In this document: piece after piece, positions 61,343 to 64,000 of the stretch | Numbering within the stretch: the first letter of the stretch is position 1 | How the letters are laid out: each line of letters begins with the position of its first letter | The notes under the pieces: generated by a model | What the model was told of the DNA's origin: nothing | The model's database searches: none | The model's input: only the letters and a program-made list of their open reading frames with translations | Made by a program: the position numbers and the translations under genes | DNA from: an uncultured Craurococcus sp. | GTDB taxonomy: Bacteria > Pseudomonadota > Alphaproteobacteria > Acetobacterales > Acetobacteraceae | Assembly: GCA_902805545.1 (NCBI GenBank) | Contig: CADCTD010000070.1 | Span: forward strand, 1 to 64,000 | DNA length: 64,000 bases | Direction: 5' to 3'

Positions 61343-61831
61343 ATGTCCGACCAGCCCCATGGCCAGCCGAACGGCGACCCCAACCTGGCCCAGCAGGGCC
61401 CGTTGGTGCTGAACATCCAATATACCAAGGATCTCTCCTTCGAGGTGCCGGGCGCGCCGGAGATCTTCGCCACCCTCCGCGAGCAGCCGCGCGTCGACCT
61501 CCAGCTCGATGTCCAGGCCCGGCCGATCCAGGAAGGCGGCAACGTCTTCGAGGTCTCGCTGCAGATCCGCGCCGATGCCCAGGCCGAGGGGAAGGCCTGC
61601 TTCATCGCCGAGCTGGTCTATTGCGGCATCTTCACCGTGAACGTGCCGCCGGAGCAGCTGGAGCCGGTGCTTCTGGTCGAGTGCCCGCGCCTCCTCTTCC
61701 CCTTCGCCCGCAACATCCTGGCCGATGTGACGCGCGAGGGCGGCTTCCCGCCGGTGATGCTGGCGCCGATCGACTTCGTCGCCCTCTGGCAGTCGCGCCG
61801 CGCCGAGGGCCCGGTGGTCGGCAACGCCTGA
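61343..61831 (+). CDS. secB: protein-export chaperone SecB
   Basis: A 162-residue cytosolic chaperone that keeps preproteins unfolded for SecA. Family segments are LNIQYTKDLSFEVPGAPEIF, DVQARPIQEGGNVFEVSLQI, the LVYCGIFTVN strand, CPRLLFPFARNILADVTREGGFPPVML (in parts) and APIDFVALW. Normal length. Downstream lie two GC-rich palindromes that may end the transcript. Confidence 0.96.
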   Translation: MSDQPHGQPNGDPNLAQQGPLVLNIQYTKDLSFEVPGAPEIFATLREQPRVDLQLDVQARPIQEGGNVFEVSLQIRADAQAEGKACFIAELVYCGIFTVNVPPEQLEPVLLVECPRLLFPFARNILADVTREGGFPPVMLAPIDFVALWQSRRAEGPVVGNA

Positions 61832-61873
61832 GCGGCCGGCCGGCCGCCATTCTGCGCGGGCTCGGCCCGCGCA
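61832..61873 (+). terminator. two adjacent GC palindromes after secB
   Basis: GCGGCCGGCCGGCCGC (61832-61847) begins at the base after the secB stop, followed by a perfect 9-bp stem TGCGCGGGC-TCG-GCCCGCGCA (61853-61873). No T-run follows, so termination strength is uncertain. Confidence 0.4.
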
Positions 61874-61974
61874 TCCTCCCGCCATGGATTCCGTGCTGAA
61901 GCGGGTGGCCGGGCCGGGCCGCTACGCAGCGGCGTGGAGCCCCATTCGTCACGCATTGTCAGGCTTGCGCCAGA

Positions 61975-62010
61975 TCGTTCCGATATGCATATAGTTTGTT
62001 ATCGGAACGA
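61975..62010. promoter_or_regulatory. perfect 11-bp inverted repeat before the polysaccharide genes
   Basis: TCGTTCCGATA (61975-61985) and TATCGGAACGA (62000-62010) flank a 14-base AT-rich spacer. The dyad lies 11 bases before the ATG of the aminotransferase gene and so would overlap its promoter or leader: either a repressor site or a leader hairpin that hides the ribosome binding site (GAACGAAAG). The local AT-content is unusually high for this genome. Confidence 0.5.
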
Positions 62011-62021
62011 AAGCCCTGCCC

Positions 62022-63215
62022 ATGCCGATTGCCGAGGCGGTGCAGCTCCCCCCGCCCGTCCACCGCCTGAGGCCTCGCGCCGAGGCGACCGCGCCCATCC
62101 TGCTCTCGCCCCCGCATCTGACGGGGGAGGAGCTGCCCGCCCTCGCCGCCACGCTGCAATCCGGCTGGGTGGCGCCGGCCGGCCCTGCCCCGGCGGCCTT
62201 CGAGGCGGCGCTCGCCGAGACGACCGGCCTGCCGCATGTCCTGGCGCTGTCCTCCGGCACGGCGGGGCTGCATCTCGGCTATCGCTGCCTCGGCCTCGAG
62301 CGGGGCGACGAGGTCTGGACCGCGACCCTCACCTATGTCGCCACCATCGCGCCTGCGGTGCAGATGGGCGCCCGCCCCCGCTTCCTCGACGTCTCGCCCG
62401 AGAGCTGGACCCTCGACCCGGAGCTGCTGGAGCGTGAGCTGGCGCGGGCCGCCCGAGCCGGCCGGCTGCCCCGCGCCGTCGTTCCGGTCGACCTCTTCGG
62501 CCAGAGCTGCGACCTCGACGCCATCCTCGCCCTTTGCGACCGCTGGGGCGTGCCCGTGCTCTGCGACAGTGCGGAGGGCCTGGGTGCGACGCGGCGCGGA
62601 CGGCCGGCGGGTCAGGGCGCGCGGATGGCGGCCTTCAGCTTCAACGGCAACAAGATCGTCACCGCCGGCGGCGGCGGGGCGCTCGCCTCGGCCGATGCCG
62701 CGCTGATCGCCGAGGCGCGCGCCCTCGCCCATCAGGCGAAGCGCCCGGCGCCGCATTACGAGCACGAGACGACGGGCTACTCCTACGGCCTCTCCTCCAT
62801 TCTCGCCTCGCTCGGCCTGGCGCAACTCGGCGCGCTGCCCAGCCGCGTCGCCGCCCGACGCGCCATCTTCGAGCGCTACCGGGCCCATCTGGGCGACCTG
62901 CCCGGCATCGGCTTCATGCCCGAGCCGGGCTGGAGCCGCGGCACCCGCTGGCTGACCGCCGTGCTGCTCGACCCTGCCCTCGGCGCCCCGAGCCGCGAGG
63001 CGGCGCGCGAGGCGCTGGCCGCCGCCGGCATCGAGAGCCGCCCGGTCTGGAAGCCGATGCATCTGCAGCCCGCCTTCCGCGGCGCGCCGCGCTCGGGCGG
63101 GACGGTCGCCGCGGGCCTCTTCGAGCGCGGCCTCTGCCTGCCCTCGGGCAGCGCGCTGAGCGTCAGCCAGCAGGACCGGGTGATCGGCCTGCTGCGCGGC
63201 CTGTGGCGGCGCTGA
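62022..63215 (+). CDS. DegT/DnrJ/EryC1/StrS-family sugar aminotransferase
   Basis: A 397-residue PLP enzyme that transaminates a nucleotide-linked keto sugar during surface polysaccharide synthesis. SSGTAGLHLGYRCLGLERGD (PLP phosphate site), PVDLFGQSCDLDAILALCDR, LCDSAEGLGATRRGR and the Schiff-base lysine K211 in SFNGNKIVTAGGGG are visible; the C-terminal ESRPVWKPMHLQPAF also fits. Closest in style to PglE/WlaK-type UDP-4-amino sugar enzymes. The glycosyltransferase gene follows with no gap, marking the left end of a polysaccharide cluster. Confidence 0.92.
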   Translation: MPIAEAVQLPPPVHRLRPRAEATAPILLSPPHLTGEELPALAATLQSGWVAPAGPAPAAFEAALAETTGLPHVLALSSGTAGLHLGYRCLGLERGDEVWTATLTYVATIAPAVQMGARPRFLDVSPESWTLDPELLERELARAARAGRLPRAVVPVDLFGQSCDLDAILALCDRWGVPVLCDSAEGLGATRRGRPAGQGARMAAFSFNGNKIVTAGGGGALASADAALIAEARALAHQAKRPAPHYEHETTGYSYGLSSILASLGLAQLGALPSRVAARRAIFERYRAHLGDLPGIGFMPEPGWSRGTRWLTAVLLDPALGAPSREAAREALAAAGIESRPVWKPMHLQPAFRGAPRSGGTVAAGLFERGLCLPSGSALSVSQQDRVIGLLRGLWRR

Positions 63216-64000
63216 ATGCGCATCCTCTACCTGCACCAGCATTTCTCGACGCCCGCCGGGGCGACGGCGACGCGGAGCTTCGCCATGGCACGGGCGCTCG
63301 CCGCGCGCGGGCATGAGGTGACGCTCGCCTGCGGCAGCTACGAGGGGGCGGAGACCGGCCTTGCCGGCGCCTTCCGCCATGGCCGGCGCGAGGGCACGGT
63401 CGACGCGTTCCGCGTCGTCGAATTCGCCATCCGCTGCGGCAACCGCCAGGGCCTCCGCGAGCGGGCCGGGGCTTTCCTCCGCTACGCGGCCAGCGCCGCG
63501 GGGCTGGCGCTGTCGGGCCGCTTCGACCTGGCGCTGGCCAGCTCGACGCCGCTGAGCGTCGCCCTGCCCGCCCTGCTCGCCCGGCGGCTGCGCGCCCTGC
63601 CCTTCGTCTTCGAGATCCGGGACCCCTGGCCGGAGTTGCCGCGGGCGATGGGGCTCGGCAGCCCCGGCCTCTGGTGGGCGATGGACCGGCTGGCCGATGC
63701 GGCCTGCCGCCAGGCCGCCGCCGTCATCGCCCTCTCGGAGGGCATGGCGGAGACCGCCCGCGCCCATGGCGCCCGGCTGGTCGAGGTGCTGCCGAATGGC
63801 TGCGACCTGCATCTCTTCGGCCCGCATGTGGCGCCCTGGCGGCCGGCCTTCATCCCGGCCGACGCGGTGCTCGCCACCTATGCGGGCGCGCATGGCCCGG
63901 CCAACGGGCTGCGCCAGCTGATCGAGGCCGCCGCCTTGGTGAAGGACCGGCGCCTGCACCTGCTGCTGGTCGGCGAGGGTGCGGAGAAGCGGCGCCTGCA
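63216..64000 (+). CDS. glycosyltransferase family 4 (partial, runs off the window)
   Basis: The first 261 or so residues of a GT-B glycosyltransferase: N-terminal MRILYLHQHFSTPAGATATR with the glycine/alanine acceptor loop, ARGHEVTLACGSYEG, FVFEIRDPWPELPRAMGLGS and VEVLPNGCDLHLFGP, typical of WbuB/WcaL-like GT4 enzymes. The C-terminal donor domain begins (LLLVGEGAEKRRL) and is cut at base 64000. The ATG directly follows the aminotransferase stop. Probably transfers an amino sugar or hexose to a lipid-linked oligosaccharide. Confidence 0.88.
   Translation, partial: MRILYLHQHFSTPAGATATRSFAMARALAARGHEVTLACGSYEGAETGLAGAFRHGRREGTVDAFRVVEFAIRCGNRQGLRERAGAFLRYAASAAGLALSGRFDLALASSTPLSVALPALLARRLRALPFVFEIRDPWPELPRAMGLGSPGLWWAMDRLADAACRQAAAVIALSEGMAETARAHGARLVEVLPNGCDLHLFGPHVAPWRPAFIPADAVLATYAGAHGPANGLRQLIEAAALVKDRRLHLLLVGEGAEKRRL

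Overview
The window is a high-GC (about 70% or more), gene-dense bacterial chromosome segment. Gene content and order point to an aerobic alphaproteobacterium of the Rhodospirillales/Acetobacteraceae type (Roseomonas-like). The pointers are a tkt-gap-pgk operon, a uvrC-pgsA pair, a divergent ilvE/MarR-response regulator-kinase block, a TimA(Tim44-like)-MltA pair next to secB, and a membrane formate dehydrogenase locus with DUF3305/DUF3306 proteins. Family-level placement is inference; no rRNA or tRNA gene was seen. Genes are tightly packed, with many 1-8 base stop/start overlaps and several GTG or TTG starts. I found no insertion sequence, prophage or CRISPR array.

Layout. 1-8.8 kb: NUDIX hydrolase, carbon metabolism (transketolase, GAPDH, phosphoglycerate kinase), a VIT1-like membrane protein, an M20 amidohydrolase, a VOC protein and a probably frameshifted small secreted protein. 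8.8-15.7 kb: haem-oxygenase-like diiron protein plus methyltransferase, histone-deacetylase-like hydrolase plus TusA-like protein, ROK kinase, DNA polymerase IV, and a pteridine-reductase-like SDR coupled to folB. 15.7-22.4 kb: an AT-rich intergenic region, uvrC, pgsA, a lipoprotein, then a chain of coupled genes (moaD, moaE, VOC, membrane protein, TauE-type exporter). 22.4-28.4 kb: acyl-CoA ligase, LysE exporter, ilvE, and the divergent MarR, response regulator and histidine kinase.

28.4-41.1 kb is a formate dehydrogenase locus. It has moeA and mobB for the molybdenum cofactor, then gamma, beta and alpha subunits, a small Tat-signal protein, a TorD chaperone, and five poorly characterised proteins (DUF3306, DUF3305, DUF6352-like, DUF6505-like and a degenerate biotin-ligase-fold protein). 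A divergent 667-residue polyferredoxin lies beside it. The catalytic residue of the alpha subunit is cysteine rather than selenocysteine. fdhD is not in the window.

44.9-52.1 kb is the most unusual part: a six-gene operon for a membrane complex built like hydrogenase-4/complex I (HyfB, C, E, F, G, I). All four nickel-binding cysteines of the large subunit are replaced, and no ferredoxin subunit is encoded. The antiporter-type subunits keep their charged channel residues and the small subunit keeps its cluster cysteines. It is therefore an energy-converting-hydrogenase-related (Ehr-type) ion-translocating complex with unknown redox partners. A TakP-like TRAP transporter operon diverges from it and ends in a clear terminator.

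55.5-64 kb: amidase, a 2-oxoglutarate dioxygenase coupled to a solitary LutA-type Fe-S protein, MltA, TimA, a histidine phosphatase and secB. After an 11-bp inverted repeat comes the start of a surface-polysaccharide cluster (DegT-type aminotransferase, then a glycosyltransferase cut by the window end).
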